Shown here in pieces: positions 43,713 to 51,889 of a stretch of DNA of 64,000 nt (positions within the stretch are counted from its first letter, which is position 1; every line of letters begins with the position of its first letter). A program made the translations under genes and the position numbers. The stretch is from the NCBI GenBank assembly GCA_049580385.1, contig JBAUPV010000030.1, positions 936,998-1,000,997 on the forward strand, given 5' to 3'. Under the pieces are notes generated by a model that saw only the letters and a program-made list of their open reading frames with translations, ran no database searches and was not told the origin of the DNA. The stretch comes from JAPLJC01 sp049580385. Lineage in GTDB: Bacteria > Desulfobacterota > Desulfobaccia > Desulfobaccales > 0-14-0-80-60-11.

Positions 43713-43747
43713 AACTCAAAACTCAAAACTCGAAACAGGAAACTAAT
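43713..43747 (+). repeat. Heptamer island ending exactly at the leuC ATG
   Basis: AACTCAA, AACTCAA, AACTCGA, AACAGGA, AACTAAT, then ATG. The fourth heptamer carries the only AGGA that could serve as ribosome-binding site. Confidence 0.8.
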
Positions 43748-45019
43748 ATGTCCAAGCCTCAAACCATAACCGAAAAGATTCTGGCGGCTCATGCCGGCAA
43801 GGAATTCGTGGAACCCGGAGAACTGGTCCTGGCCAGGGTGGACATCGCCCTGGGCAATGACATCACCGCGCCCCTGGCCATCAAGGCCTTTCGCGAGGTG
43901 GGAGCCAAAAAGGTCTTCGACCGGGAGCGGGTGGTGATGGTGGCGGATCACTTCGCCCCCAACAAAGACATCGCCTCAGCCATTCAGGTGCAGACAGTGC
44001 GGCAATTTGCCCGGGAGCAGGACCTGCTGCACTTTTACGAGGGCGGGGAGATGGGCGTAGAACATGCCCTGCTGCCGGAGAAAGGGATCGTGGGTCCCGG
44101 TGACTTGATCATCGGCGCCGACAGCCACACCTGCACCTACGGGGCCTTGGGGGCATTTGCCACCGGGGTGGGCTCCACCGACCTGGCCGCGGCCATGGTC
44201 AACGGCAACATCTGGCTCAAGGTTCCGGAAAGTCTGAAGTTTGTCTTCACCGGAGAGCTGCCCCCCTGGGTAGGCGGCAAGGACTTGATCCTGCACACCA
44301 TCGGGGATATCGGGGTAGATGGGGCCAACTACCGGGCCATGGAGTTTACCGGGGACGCCATTGGCCGTCTTTCCATGGCGGACCGTTTTTCCATGGCCAA
44401 CATGGCGGTGGAGGCCGGCGCCAAGAACGGTATCATCGCCCCGGATGCCATCACCCTAAAGTATGTCCAGGGCCGGGCCCTGCGGCCTTTTCAGGTTGAT
44501 AATCTTTTTAGCGACCCGGATGCGGTTTATAGCCATACCAAGAGCTACGACGTTTCCCGTTTGGAGCCCCAGGTGGCCTGCCCGTCCTCGCCGGGTAATG
44601 TCAAGCCCGTATCCCAGTTGCGGGAGGTGAGCATCGACCAGGCGGTGATCGGCTCCTGCACCAACGGCAGGTTGGAAGACCTGCAGCAGGCGGCCCAGGT
44701 CATCAAAGGACGTCACGTGGCCAAAGGGGTGCGTCTAATCGTCATTCCCGCCACCCCTCTGATTTACCGGCAGGCCATGGACCAGGGCCTGCTGGCCATC
44801 TTTATGGAGGCCGGGGCGGTTATCGGGCCTCCCACCTGCGGCCCTTGCCTGGGCGGGCATATGGGCATTCTGGCGCCCGGCGAGACAGCGGTAGCCACTA
44901 CCAACCGGAATTTTGTCGGGCGCATGGGCCATCCGGAATCGAAGGTCTATTTGGCCAATCCGGCGGTCGCCGCGGCCTCGGCGGTCACCGGACGCATTAG
45001 TGGACCGGCGCAACTTTAG
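43748..45019 (+). CDS. leuC: 3-isopropylmalate dehydratase large subunit (LeuC/HACN family)
   Basis: Aconitase-family subunit with a [4Fe-4S] cluster, isomerising 2- to 3-isopropylmalate; 423 residues, the short ~420-residue type shared by archaea and deltaproteobacteria (homoaconitase-like). Cluster Cys are in IIGADSHTCTYGA, IGSCTNGRLEDL and GPPTCGPCLGGHMG. ATG 43748 is chosen because the upstream open frame is repeat sequence. No leuD or leuB follows in this window, so the small subunit must be elsewhere. Confidence 0.95.
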   Translation: MSKPQTITEKILAAHAGKEFVEPGELVLARVDIALGNDITAPLAIKAFREVGAKKVFDRERVVMVADHFAPNKDIASAIQVQTVRQFAREQDLLHFYEGGEMGVEHALLPEKGIVGPGDLIIGADSHTCTYGALGAFATGVGSTDLAAAMVNGNIWLKVPESLKFVFTGELPPWVGGKDLILHTIGDIGVDGANYRAMEFTGDAIGRLSMADRFSMANMAVEAGAKNGIIAPDAITLKYVQGRALRPFQVDNLFSDPDAVYSHTKSYDVSRLEPQVACPSSPGNVKPVSQLREVSIDQAVIGSCTNGRLEDLQQAAQVIKGRHVAKGVRLIVIPATPLIYRQAMDQGLLAIFMEAGAVIGPPTCGPCLGGHMGILAPGETAVATTNRNFVGRMGHPESKVYLANPAVAAASAVTGRISGPAQL

Positions 45020-45233
45020 ATCTAGAGTCTGCGTTTAAGGGTAACGGGCAGACGGAGACGCTGCGTCTGGGTAGCGCCGGTAAATGGTGCGACTATGATA
45101 AGAACCGGTCGAAGGAAGACGAATCTTCCATTAAGCTAAAAAATGCTAAAAAAAGATTTGACATTTTGAGGTAAGTATGGCTCAATATTGGGCAAATCTT
45201 ATTAGGGAACCGACTGGCGCTGAGAAGAAAGAG

Positions 45234-45470
45234 ATGTGGGGCAGAAAAACATACGGGGCGTGGATCGTTGCTTTGGGCGTCCTCATCGTCCTGGCGGGGG
45301 GATGCAACGGAGTCATCTATCAAAAACAAGCGGATAACGGCCAGACGCAACGCGTGGTCATTGACAAGGGCGAAGGCTGGGACAGCTATAACATCACTCC
45401 CCGGGATTACGGTGAGAAGGATAATAAGGGCGGCTATTCCCTCATGCTGAGAGACGAGTATAGCTTCTAA
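45234..45470 (+). CDS. Small lipoprotein
   Basis: A 78-residue protein: MWGRKTYGAWIVALGVLIVL then lipobox LAGGC, followed by a polar mature part (NGVIYQKQADNGQTQRVVID...GGYSLMLRDEYSF). AGAAGAAAGAG precedes ATG 45234, which is a better start than 45177 because it places the signal at the N-terminus. Envelope anchored, function unknown. Its 3' end overlaps the convergent prmC end by 4 bases. Confidence 0.65.
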   Translation: MWGRKTYGAWIVALGVLIVLAGGCNGVIYQKQADNGQTQRVVIDKGEGWDSYNITPRDYGEKDNKGGYSLMLRDEYSF

Positions 45471-46399
45471 TCTAAACGCCGCCCCCGCAGCACCCGGGGA
45501 ATACCCTGATAATCCGCCAACGTTTCCAGTCCCCGGTAGGCCCCGGTTTGCCGCAGCAGTTCCAGAACCTCGTCGGCTTGGCCTGCGCCCACTTCCAGCG
45601 CCAGGAAGCCTCCTGGTGTTAAATAGCGGTGGGCCTCCTGCGCCAGGGTCCGGATAAGTTCCAGCCCGTTTTCCCCGCCCCAAAGGGCCTGTTGCGGCTC
45701 ATAATCTCTGATCTCCCGCGGGAGCTGTTCCCATTGGGCCCGGGGCACATAGGGGAGATTGGCCACCAGAAGCGCGAAGCGTGGTTCGGGATGGATCCCG
45801 GACAGCAGGTCCCCCCGGACCAAGCGCAGGCGGTCGGCGACGCCATGGCGCCGGGCATTGTCCCTGGCCACGCTGAGGGACGTCTCCGAGAGGTCCAGGG
45901 CCAGCCACGCCATCTGGGGCAGCTCCCTGGCCAGGGCCACCACCACCGCGCCGCTGCCCACCCCGACTTCCAAACCCCAGAGGGAGGTTCCCTGTCGATT
46001 TTCCGATTTCGGAGTTTCCCGGACCCCAAGTTCGAGGCCGGGCATGGTTCGGGCCGCTTCCAGGGCTGAGGCCACCAGGATCTCGGTTTCCGGCCGGGGA
46101 ATCAGGACGCCGGAGCGCACCTGGAAATCGAGGGACCAGAATTCTTTGTGGCCGGTGAGGTAGGCAACCGGCTCACCTTGGCGGCGGCGCAACATTAGGG
46201 CCTTGAATCGGGCCAACTCTTCCGTGGAGAGGGGCTGGTCGTAGTGCAGGTAGAGGTCCAGGCGACTCAGGTTAAGCACGTGGGCCAGGAGTACCTCGGC
46301 GGAGGCCCTCGGCTCAGAGACCCCTTTTTCCGTGAAGTGAGCGGTGGTCCACCGCAGTAGTTCCACGATGGTCCAGGCCGGCTGGGAATCCGCCTTCAT
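45467..46399 (-). CDS. prmC: Release factor glutamine methyltransferase PrmC
   Basis: SAM-dependent methyltransferase modifying the Gln of the release-factor GGQ motif; 310 residues. N-terminal helical substrate-binding domain (RASAEVLLAHVLNLSRLDLY, EPVAYLTGHKEFW), SAM motif I as LEVGVGSGAVVVALAREL and the catalytic motif as NLPYVP, where most members have NPPY. The start follows the prfA stop directly (46399/46400), so the enzyme is made with its RF1 substrate. A Glu/Arg-rich insert sits before motif I. Confidence 0.94.
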   Translation of the reverse strand: MKADSQPAWTIVELLRWTTAHFTEKGVSEPRASAEVLLAHVLNLSRLDLYLHYDQPLSTEELARFKALMLRRRQGEPVAYLTGHKEFWSLDFQVRSGVLIPRPETEILVASALEAARTMPGLELGVRETPKSENRQGTSLWGLEVGVGSGAVVVALARELPQMAWLALDLSETSLSVARDNARRHGVADRLRLVRGDLLSGIHPEPRFALLVANLPYVPRAQWEQLPREIRDYEPQQALWGGENGLELIRTLAQEAHRYLTPGGFLALEVGAGQADEVLELLRQTGAYRGLETLADYQGIPRVLRGRRLD

Positions 46400-47467
46400 T
46401 TAAGCTTGTTCCAGGGCCTGGGTGCGGTAATGGCTGGACAAACCTTGCAGGAGTTCGTCCAGGTCGCCGTCCAGAATGGCCTCCAACTTGTGGAGGGTGA
46501 GCCCGATGCGATGGTCGCTGACCCGGGCCTGGGGGAAATTATAGGTGCGGATGCGTTCGCTGCGATCGCCGGTACCCACCTGGGATTTGCGTTCCTGGGC
46601 GATTTGCTGCTGCTGCTGCCGCTGTTTCAGGTCCAGCAGGCGGGCCCGTAGCACCTTCAAGGCCTTGGCCTTGTTTTTGTGCTGGGACTTCTCGTCCTGA
46701 CAGGTGACCACCAGGCCGCTGGGCAGATGGGTGATCCGCACCGCGGAGTCGGTGGTGTTGACGCTTTGCCCCCCGGGACCCGAGGAGCGGAAGACGTCGA
46801 TGCGTAATTCTTCAGGGCTGATCTGCACCTCCACGTCCTCGGCCTCGGGCAGGACGGCCACGGTCACCGCCGAAGTGTGGATGCGTCCCTGGGACTCGGT
46901 TACCGGCACCCGTTGCACCCGGTGCACCCCGCTTTCGTATTTCAGCAGACTGTAGACCCGCTGGCCGGAAATGGAGGCGATGATCTCTTTGAGACCGCCT
47001 ATGCCGGTGGCGGAGTGGCTCAAGATTTCGAGCTTCCAGCCCTTGCGCTCAGCCAGGCGGCTATACATGCGGAAGAGATCGGCGGCGAACAGGCCCGCTT
47101 CCTCGCCGCCGGTGCCGGCCCGGATCTCCAGCAACACGTCCTTCTCGTCGTTGGGGTCCTTGGGCAGCAGCAGCAAGCGCAACTCTTCCTCCCGAGAGGC
47201 CGCCTCCTCCCTAAGGGTCTGGATCTCGTCCCGGACCAGGGATTTTAGCTCCTCATCCGTTTCTTCCTTGAGCATGGTCTGACTTTCCTGCAACTCTTTC
47301 TGCGCCTGGCGGTAGCGCCGGAAAGTCTGGATCAGGGGGTTGAGTTCGGCGTGCTCCTTGCTATATTTCTGATAAAGCTCCTGATCCCGGATGACCTCAG
47401 GATCGGAGAGCCGTTGCTCCAGGTCGATAAATTGACTTTCAAGTTTTTGCAGTCTGGAGTTCAACAT
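46400..47467 (-). CDS. prfA: Peptide chain release factor 1
   Basis: Reads UAA and UAG and triggers peptide release; 355 residues. The codon-recognition PVT tripeptide is in VQRVPVTESQGRIHTS. The GGQ motif is at 232-234 in SSGPGGQSVNTTDSAVRI. RF1-type N-terminal helices begin MLNSRLQKLESQFIDLEQRL; ATG 47467 is chosen for that reason over an upstream GTG frame. It is directly followed by prmC, the usual pair. Confidence 0.96.
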   Translation of the reverse strand: MLNSRLQKLESQFIDLEQRLSDPEVIRDQELYQKYSKEHAELNPLIQTFRRYRQAQKELQESQTMLKEETDEELKSLVRDEIQTLREEAASREEELRLLLLPKDPNDEKDVLLEIRAGTGGEEAGLFAADLFRMYSRLAERKGWKLEILSHSATGIGGLKEIIASISGQRVYSLLKYESGVHRVQRVPVTESQGRIHTSAVTVAVLPEAEDVEVQISPEELRIDVFRSSGPGGQSVNTTDSAVRITHLPSGLVVTCQDEKSQHKNKAKALKVLRARLLDLKQRQQQQQIAQERKSQVGTGDRSERIRTYNFPQARVSDHRIGLTLHKLEAILDGDLDELLQGLSSHYRTQALEQA

Positions 47468-47684
47468 ATTCTTTAAAGAAGGCCGGGGCGCCGGCCCTTG
47501 CTGCCCGGCACACCTCCGGCCCAACTGCTAATGTTCCCGATTTTTGACGCCGCTCTAAGCAGGCGGGAGATGCGTCTCTCTCACGCCTTAATAATTAATT
47601 ATAAAGGAAAATTCGTTCTAAGGCAATGAGCTCAGAAGGATTGTTTACTCCATTTAAGTTTCGCACCCCTAAGGAGGGACGGCT

Positions 47685-47705
47685 ATGATACTGGACTTGG
47701 CATAG
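47685..47705 (+). other. Orphan start: strong RBS and ATG cut short at a repeat
   Basis: AAGGAGGG (47671-47678) and ATG 47685 encode only MILDLA before TAG, which lies at the border of the 47703 palindromic repeat. It could be a gene start severed by repeat insertion. The rest of the 47468-47854 spacer shows only the repeat and an AT-rich stretch near 47585-47610. Confidence 0.3.
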
Positions 47706-47768
47706 GCCTCTGGCCTGTGGGAAAACCTGTGGCCGACTATTTCTTCCACAGGCGAGACGCCTATGCTA
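47703..47768. repeat. Palindromic repeat with CTAC foot
   Basis: AGGCCTCTGGCCTGTGGG near the left end and CCACAGGCGAGACGCCTATGCTAC at the right end; the latter reads GTAG + CATAGGCG/CGCCTGTG on the minus strand. Confidence 0.6.
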
Positions 47769-47854
47769 CCGATTATCTCTTGGGGACCAGAGAAAGGTTG
47801 GAAGGATTACTTAATCCACCCACAAGAATCGCTGCCAGGTCGGTCAGGCCAGGG

Positions 47855-48721
47855 TCAGGACTCCGCCAGGCGGCGGATGATTTCCGAGATGGTGCGGGTG
47901 GCCAGGTGGGAGAGAGAGCCGCCCCCCAGGACCACCTGCAGGGGAACCTGCGCCTCCTCGGCCGCCTTGATCATCAGGTCGCAGATGGCGAAGTAGGCGT
48001 CTTCGGTAAGACCCAGGGAGCCGTAATCTTCCAGGTGGGTGTCGAAACCGTAATACCAGATGAGCAGATCGGGCCGGAAAGGACTAATTAGCGCCACCTG
48101 TTCCCGGACCAGGTCGAGGTAGCGCTCGTTAGGGTCCTCCTCCCGCAAGAGAGGCTGGACATTTACGTCCACCTTGGTGCCATCCGGGGAATGGTAATTG
48201 AGACCGCAGAAGCAGATGTGCAGCACCTCCGGGTCCTCCCCGAGCAACTGGCGGGTGCCGTCGGCATGGTGGGCGTCGGTGTCCACGATGGCGAAGCGCC
48301 GGAAGCTGTTGAGCTGCCGGACGTGGGTCAGGGCGATGACCACGTCGTTGAAACAGCAGGCGCCCCAGAACTGGCGGTAGCCGGCGTGGTGGCCGCCGGC
48401 CCCGATGAAACAAAAGGCCCGCTGCAGCTCTCCCCGGGCCAGGGCCTCCATCCCCGCCACCACCGAACCCACCGATTCGTAAGCCGTGGCGCAAAAGCTG
48501 TCTGCCGCCACCAGGCCCAGGATTTCCGGGGCGTGCACCTTGAGGATCAGGTCCTCGGAGGCGCGGGGGGCCTCATACATCCTGACGTTGGCCTTTTTCA
48601 GCAAGGGGTCCAGGGCTTCGGGAAAGTCCCGCAGCCGGTTGCCGATGGTCAGATAGCTCTTGCGGCTGAAAGAGGGATGGTAGAAGACGCCGACTTCCTT
48701 CATCTCGGGAAAGTCCCCCAT
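47855..48721 (-). CDS. Histone-deacetylase-superfamily protein
   Basis: A 288-residue member of the arginase/deacetylase fold family (acetoin-utilisation and acetylpolyamine amidohydrolase relatives). Recognisable blocks: GAGGHHAGYRQFWGACCFND (tandem active-site His), VDTDAHHADGTRQLL (zinc-binding Asp and His), YGFDTHLEDYGSLGL (second zinc Asp) and VLGGGSLSHLA, where typical enzymes have GGY. Zinc ligands look intact, so hydrolase activity is plausible; substrate unknown. The ATG at 48721 overlaps the upstream formyltransferase stop by one base; a second ATG at 48703 is also possible. Confidence 0.85.
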   Translation of the reverse strand: MGDFPEMKEVGVFYHPSFSRKSYLTIGNRLRDFPEALDPLLKKANVRMYEAPRASEDLILKVHAPEILGLVAADSFCATAYESVGSVVAGMEALARGELQRAFCFIGAGGHHAGYRQFWGACCFNDVVIALTHVRQLNSFRRFAIVDTDAHHADGTRQLLGEDPEVLHICFCGLNYHSPDGTKVDVNVQPLLREEDPNERYLDLVREQVALISPFRPDLLIWYYGFDTHLEDYGSLGLTEDAYFAICDLMIKAAEEAQVPLQVVLGGGSLSHLATRTISEIIRRLAES

Positions 48722-49641
48722 CAGGAGCTGCCGAACTTATCTCCAGGGTGCGGCTGTTTGGCGGCAATAAATTCGGGCGCCTTCACCTTTCCCAGTTCCT
48801 TGGTGCGGAAACGGCCGACCACAATGACGCCGCCGGCCACCGCCAGCTTCAGGCCCCGCTCGCCCACCTCCAGAATCTCCCCGGCTGCGGCCTTATGGGA
48901 TTCTTCCAAAAAGGCGGCGTTGTAGAGTTTGACCTGTTCGCCCCGGAAGGTGGTGGTGGCCCCGGGCTGGGGGTCGCAGCCCCGGATGAAATTGAAGACC
49001 GCGCAACCCGGCTGGCTCCAGTCGAGTCCGGCCACCCGTTCATCGCAGGGAGGCTCGTAGGTGCTTTGGGAATGGTCCTGGGGAATCCGGGGGGCCTGGC
49101 CCCGGGCGATTAACTGCACTGCTTCCAGGAGGGCCGCCACCCCCAGGGGATAAAGCTTGTTGAAATAGACCTCTCCGGTGGTCTCGGCAGGACCGATCTC
49201 CACGGTTTTCTGCAGGAGGATATCGCCGGTGTCGATCCCGCGGTGCACCCAAAAGATGGTGAGCCCGCTGTGGGTATCGCCTTCGATCACCGCCCAGTTG
49301 ATGGCGCTGGAGCCCCGGTGGCGGGGCAGGAGGGAGGGGTGATAGCCGATGGAGCCCAACTTCGGGGCGTTGAAGACCTTCGGCGGGATGATGTCGGTGA
49401 CAAAGGCCAGCACCCCCAGGTCGGCCTTTAATGCGACCATGGCCTCGTAAGCCTCCGGGTCTCGCATATGGGCCGGCTGAAAGACCGGCGCCCCGGCGTC
49501 CTGGGCCGCCTCCTTTAGGGTGTCGGGTCTGCCGCCCCGATCCGGCGGGCAAAAGACCCCCGCCACTTCATGACCGTGCTCCAGCAGCCCTTTCAAGACG
49601 TCGGCGCCGAAAGCCGCCTGACCAACCAAGGCGATGCGCAT
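48721..49641 (-). CDS. Formyltransferase-family protein (10-formyl-THF hydrolase-domain/ArnA/Fmt-like)
   Basis: A 306-residue protein with an N-terminal formyl_trans_N domain and a Formyl_trans_C domain. The catalytic region is GYHPSLLPRHRGSSAINWAV (conserved His and Arg) with the Asp in HRGIDTGDILLQ. Its overall pattern (SAINW, DTGDILLQK, ATYE/STYEPP, DWSQP, FIRGCDPQPGA) is closer to the hydrolase domain of 10-formyltetrahydrofolate dehydrogenase than to housekeeping Fmt. GGAGGG lies 6 bases before ATG 49641. It is translationally coupled to the deacetylase-fold gene downstream. Confidence 0.82.
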   Translation of the reverse strand: MRIALVGQAAFGADVLKGLLEHGHEVAGVFCPPDRGGRPDTLKEAAQDAGAPVFQPAHMRDPEAYEAMVALKADLGVLAFVTDIIPPKVFNAPKLGSIGYHPSLLPRHRGSSAINWAVIEGDTHSGLTIFWVHRGIDTGDILLQKTVEIGPAETTGEVYFNKLYPLGVAALLEAVQLIARGQAPRIPQDHSQSTYEPPCDERVAGLDWSQPGCAVFNFIRGCDPQPGATTTFRGEQVKLYNAAFLEESHKAAAGEILEVGERGLKLAVAGGVIVVGRFRTKELGKVKAPEFIAAKQPHPGDKFGSS

Positions 49642-49652
49642 GGCAGCCCTCC

Positions 49653-49893
49653 GCTGGCAAGAGTTCAAAGTTCAAGGTTCAAGGTTCAAAGTTCAAAGTT
49701 CAAGGTTCAAAGTCAAGAGGGGATGCCGGTATTTTCCCGCTTCCCAGCTCCTGCTTGGGAACGGAATTTCCTGGCCCCAGCTCCTGGCAAGAGTTCAAAG
49801 TTCAAGGTTCAAAGTTCAAAGTCAAGAGGGGATGCCGGTATTTTCCCGGTTCCCAGCTCCTGCTTGGGAACGGAATTTCCTGGCCCCAGCTCC
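49653..49893 (+). repeat. Tandem duplication carrying heptamer arrays (7 and 4 copies)
   Basis: Two head-to-tail units, about 130 and 109 bases, each starting CTGGCAAGA, then GTTCAAA/GTTCAAG heptamers (49663-49711, seven copies; 49793-49820, four copies), GTCAAGAGGGGATGCCGG and a TTCCCAGCTCCTGCTTGGGAA palindrome. Most of the length difference is the heptamer count. It is not a CRISPR array: only two units and no spacers. Confidence 0.85.
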
Positions 49894-49956
49894 GCTTAGG
49901 CAACATCCCGGGGAGGATGATAATTTAAAATTATGGCAGCAGTTCCTTCTTTATCC

Positions 49957-49996
49957 CCTCTCCTCCGATGGGGGAGAGGGTTGGGGTGAGGGGGAA
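49957..49996. repeat. CCCCTCTCC...GGGAGAGGG...GTGAGGGG repeat
   Basis: A dispersed palindrome type known in many genomes; a second copy is at 63954-63993. Confidence 0.6.
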
Positions 49997-50040
49997 CCAA
50001 TCGCTTGCCCCTTGCCATTAATAGAAAATCCCCGCTAAGA

Positions 50041-50232
50041 TCAATGATGATGGTCGCCGCGTCTCTTTTTCGGTTCCAGGGTGGAGGCCCAGAAGATGAG
50101 GCCGCAGGCGGCCAGGATGGCGCCCACGCTCACTGGGGCGCTGCCGCCGAAGATGGCGGCAGCCAGACAGGCGAAGACCAGAAGAACCAGCAGGGCCTGT
50201 TTTTTGCGATAACCCTGATTGTTTTCCTCCAT
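50041..50232 (-). CDS. Small membrane protein, two TM helices
   Basis: A 63-residue protein: basic N-terminus, hydrophobic helices ALLVLLVFACLAAAIFGG and VSVGAILAACGLIFWAS, and a His/Lys/Arg-rich tail ending HHH. AAGGAGG lies 9 bases before the ATG. It is downstream of gltX on the same strand. No family recognised. Confidence 0.6.
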   Translation of the reverse strand: MEENNQGYRKKQALLVLLVFACLAAAIFGGSAPVSVGAILAACGLIFWASTLEPKKRRGDHHH

Positions 50233-50297
50233 ATCAAAAAACCTCCTTGGAGATGGGACGAATTATACGCCGGACGCCGGCAATTTCCAGACCTATT

Positions 50298-51692
50298 TCA
50301 GCGCTGGCCTTCAACAAAGCTGATGGCCCGGGCGATCCGGCGCAGGGTCACCGGCTTTCCCAGGATAGCGATGATCTCATAGAGCCCGGGGCTGGCGGTG
50401 CGGCCGGTAAGAGCCAGCCGCACCGGCTGGGCCAAGTTGCCCATAGGGAGGCCGGTCTCCGCCACCAGGTCTTCAAAGAGCTGGTGCAAGGCGGGCTCGG
50501 AAAACTCCGGCAGCCCTTGCAGACGCCGGGCCACCCCTCGCAAAGCCGGCAGGTTCACCGGGTTCAAATACTTTTTCGCCCCTTTCTCTTCGTAAGCCGC
50601 GGGGTCCTCAAAATAGAAGCGGGCCGCCTCGGCCATCTCCACGAGGGTGCGGCAACGGGCCGCCAGGGTGGCAGCCGCCCGTGCCAGGTATTCCTCATCC
50701 GGGGATTCGATCCCCAGCCTGGCTAAAAAAGGAGCCAGTTCCAAGGCCAGTCGGGGAGGGCTCAGGGACATCAGGTGCTGGCTGTTGATCCATTTGAGCT
50801 TTTCTTCATCGAACACTCCCGGCGAGGTGGTGGTGTGCTCGAGACTGAAGTATTGAATGAGTTCCTCCAGGGAGAAGATCTCCTGATCCCCGTGGGACCA
50901 GCCGAGGCGAGCCAGGTAGTTCGTCAGAGCCTGGGGCAGATAGCCTTGTTCCCGGTAGTCCAGGACTGATCTGGCGCCCCGGCGTTTGGAAAGCTTGCCC
51001 CGATCCGGGGCCAGCAACAGGGGCATGTGCGCAAAACGGGGATGGTCAGCCCCCAAGGCCTGATAGATGAGCATCTGCCGGGGGGTGTTGGGAATATGAT
51101 CCTCACCCCGGATAACGTCGGTAACCCGCATGGTGATATCATCCACCACCACCGCGAAATTATAAGTGGGGATGCCGTCGCTCCTGAGGACCACCAAATC
51201 ATCGAGTTCCCGGTTGTCGAAGGCGATGGGGCCTTTGATCAGGTCGTCCCAGCGGGTGGCGCCGGCGTCGGGCCCCCGGAAGCGCACCACGCAGTGGGGC
51301 CCGGGGGTGAGATGGCGATCACGGCAGCGGCCGTCGTACTTGGGCTTGTCGCCCCGGGCCAGGGCCGCCTCCCGGCGCGCCTTCAGGTCTTCCGGGGAGC
51401 AATCGCAGTAATAGGCTGCCCCCCGGGCCAGCAGTCGATCGATATATTCCCGATAGATGGACAGGCGCTGCGACTGGCGAAAGGGGCCTTCATCCCAATT
51501 GAGCCCCAGCCACGTCAGGGACTCCAGGATTTGCAGAAAGAATTCCTCTTGGGAACGCTCCTTATCGGTGTCCTCGATGCGCAGGATAAAGGCGCCGCCG
51601 CAATGGCGGGCGATAAGCCAGTTGAACAAGGCGGTATGGGCTCCGCCCAGGTGCAGGGAACCGGTGGGGCTGGGAGAGAAACGAGTCCGCAT
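50298..51692 (-). CDS. gltX: Glutamyl-tRNA synthetase
   Basis: Class I aminoacyl-tRNA synthetase, 464 residues. The HIGH-type signature is FSPSPTGSLHLGGAHTALF, KMSKS is KLSKRRGA, and the zinc-like CDCSPEDLKARR region and GEDHIPNTPRQ are present. The C-terminal anticodon-binding helical domain runs from about 320. The chosen ATG at 51692 starts MRTRFSPSPTG, as in relatives; a TTG at 51728 would add 12 residues. No clear Shine-Dalgarno. Confidence 0.95.
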   Translation of the reverse strand: MRTRFSPSPTGSLHLGGAHTALFNWLIARHCGGAFILRIEDTDKERSQEEFFLQILESLTWLGLNWDEGPFRQSQRLSIYREYIDRLLARGAAYYCDCSPEDLKARREAALARGDKPKYDGRCRDRHLTPGPHCVVRFRGPDAGATRWDDLIKGPIAFDNRELDDLVVLRSDGIPTYNFAVVVDDITMRVTDVIRGEDHIPNTPRQMLIYQALGADHPRFAHMPLLLAPDRGKLSKRRGARSVLDYREQGYLPQALTNYLARLGWSHGDQEIFSLEELIQYFSLEHTTTSPGVFDEEKLKWINSQHLMSLSPPRLALELAPFLARLGIESPDEEYLARAAATLAARCRTLVEMAEAARFYFEDPAAYEEKGAKKYLNPVNLPALRGVARRLQGLPEFSEPALHQLFEDLVAETGLPMGNLAQPVRLALTGRTASPGLYEIIAILGKPVTLRRIARAISFVEGQR

Positions 51693-51833
51693 TTTTGGCG
51701 TCAGTGGCCGGTTAGAAGAGATAGGCAATATAGGCAGAACCCCTCGAGAGATACTGTTTTTTTATCATACCCTCCCCGGCGGGGCCAGGGGTTTTGCCGG
51801 TCGGGATGGTAACCATTAAAGGGAGCGGTGGCC

Positions 51834-51887
51834 GCAGGGCGGCGGGCCCAGCCCGACACAGGCTGGAAGCCTGTGCCGCTAAACCAT
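51834..51887. repeat. Palindromic repeats downstream of the histidine kinase
   Basis: GCAGGGCGGCGGGCCCAGCC and ACACAGGCTGGAAGCCTGTG modules; the second is of the CACAGGC/GCCTGTG hairpin type. Confidence 0.5.
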
Positions 51888-51889
51888 GG

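Noticed and set aside
43574..43747. 58-residue N-terminal extension of LeuC
   Set aside because: Encoded by GTAG-class hairpins and heptamers; ATG 43748 fits the family.
49653..49893. CRISPR-like repeated block
   Set aside because: Only two long near-identical units with heptamer microrepeats and no unique spacers of constant length.
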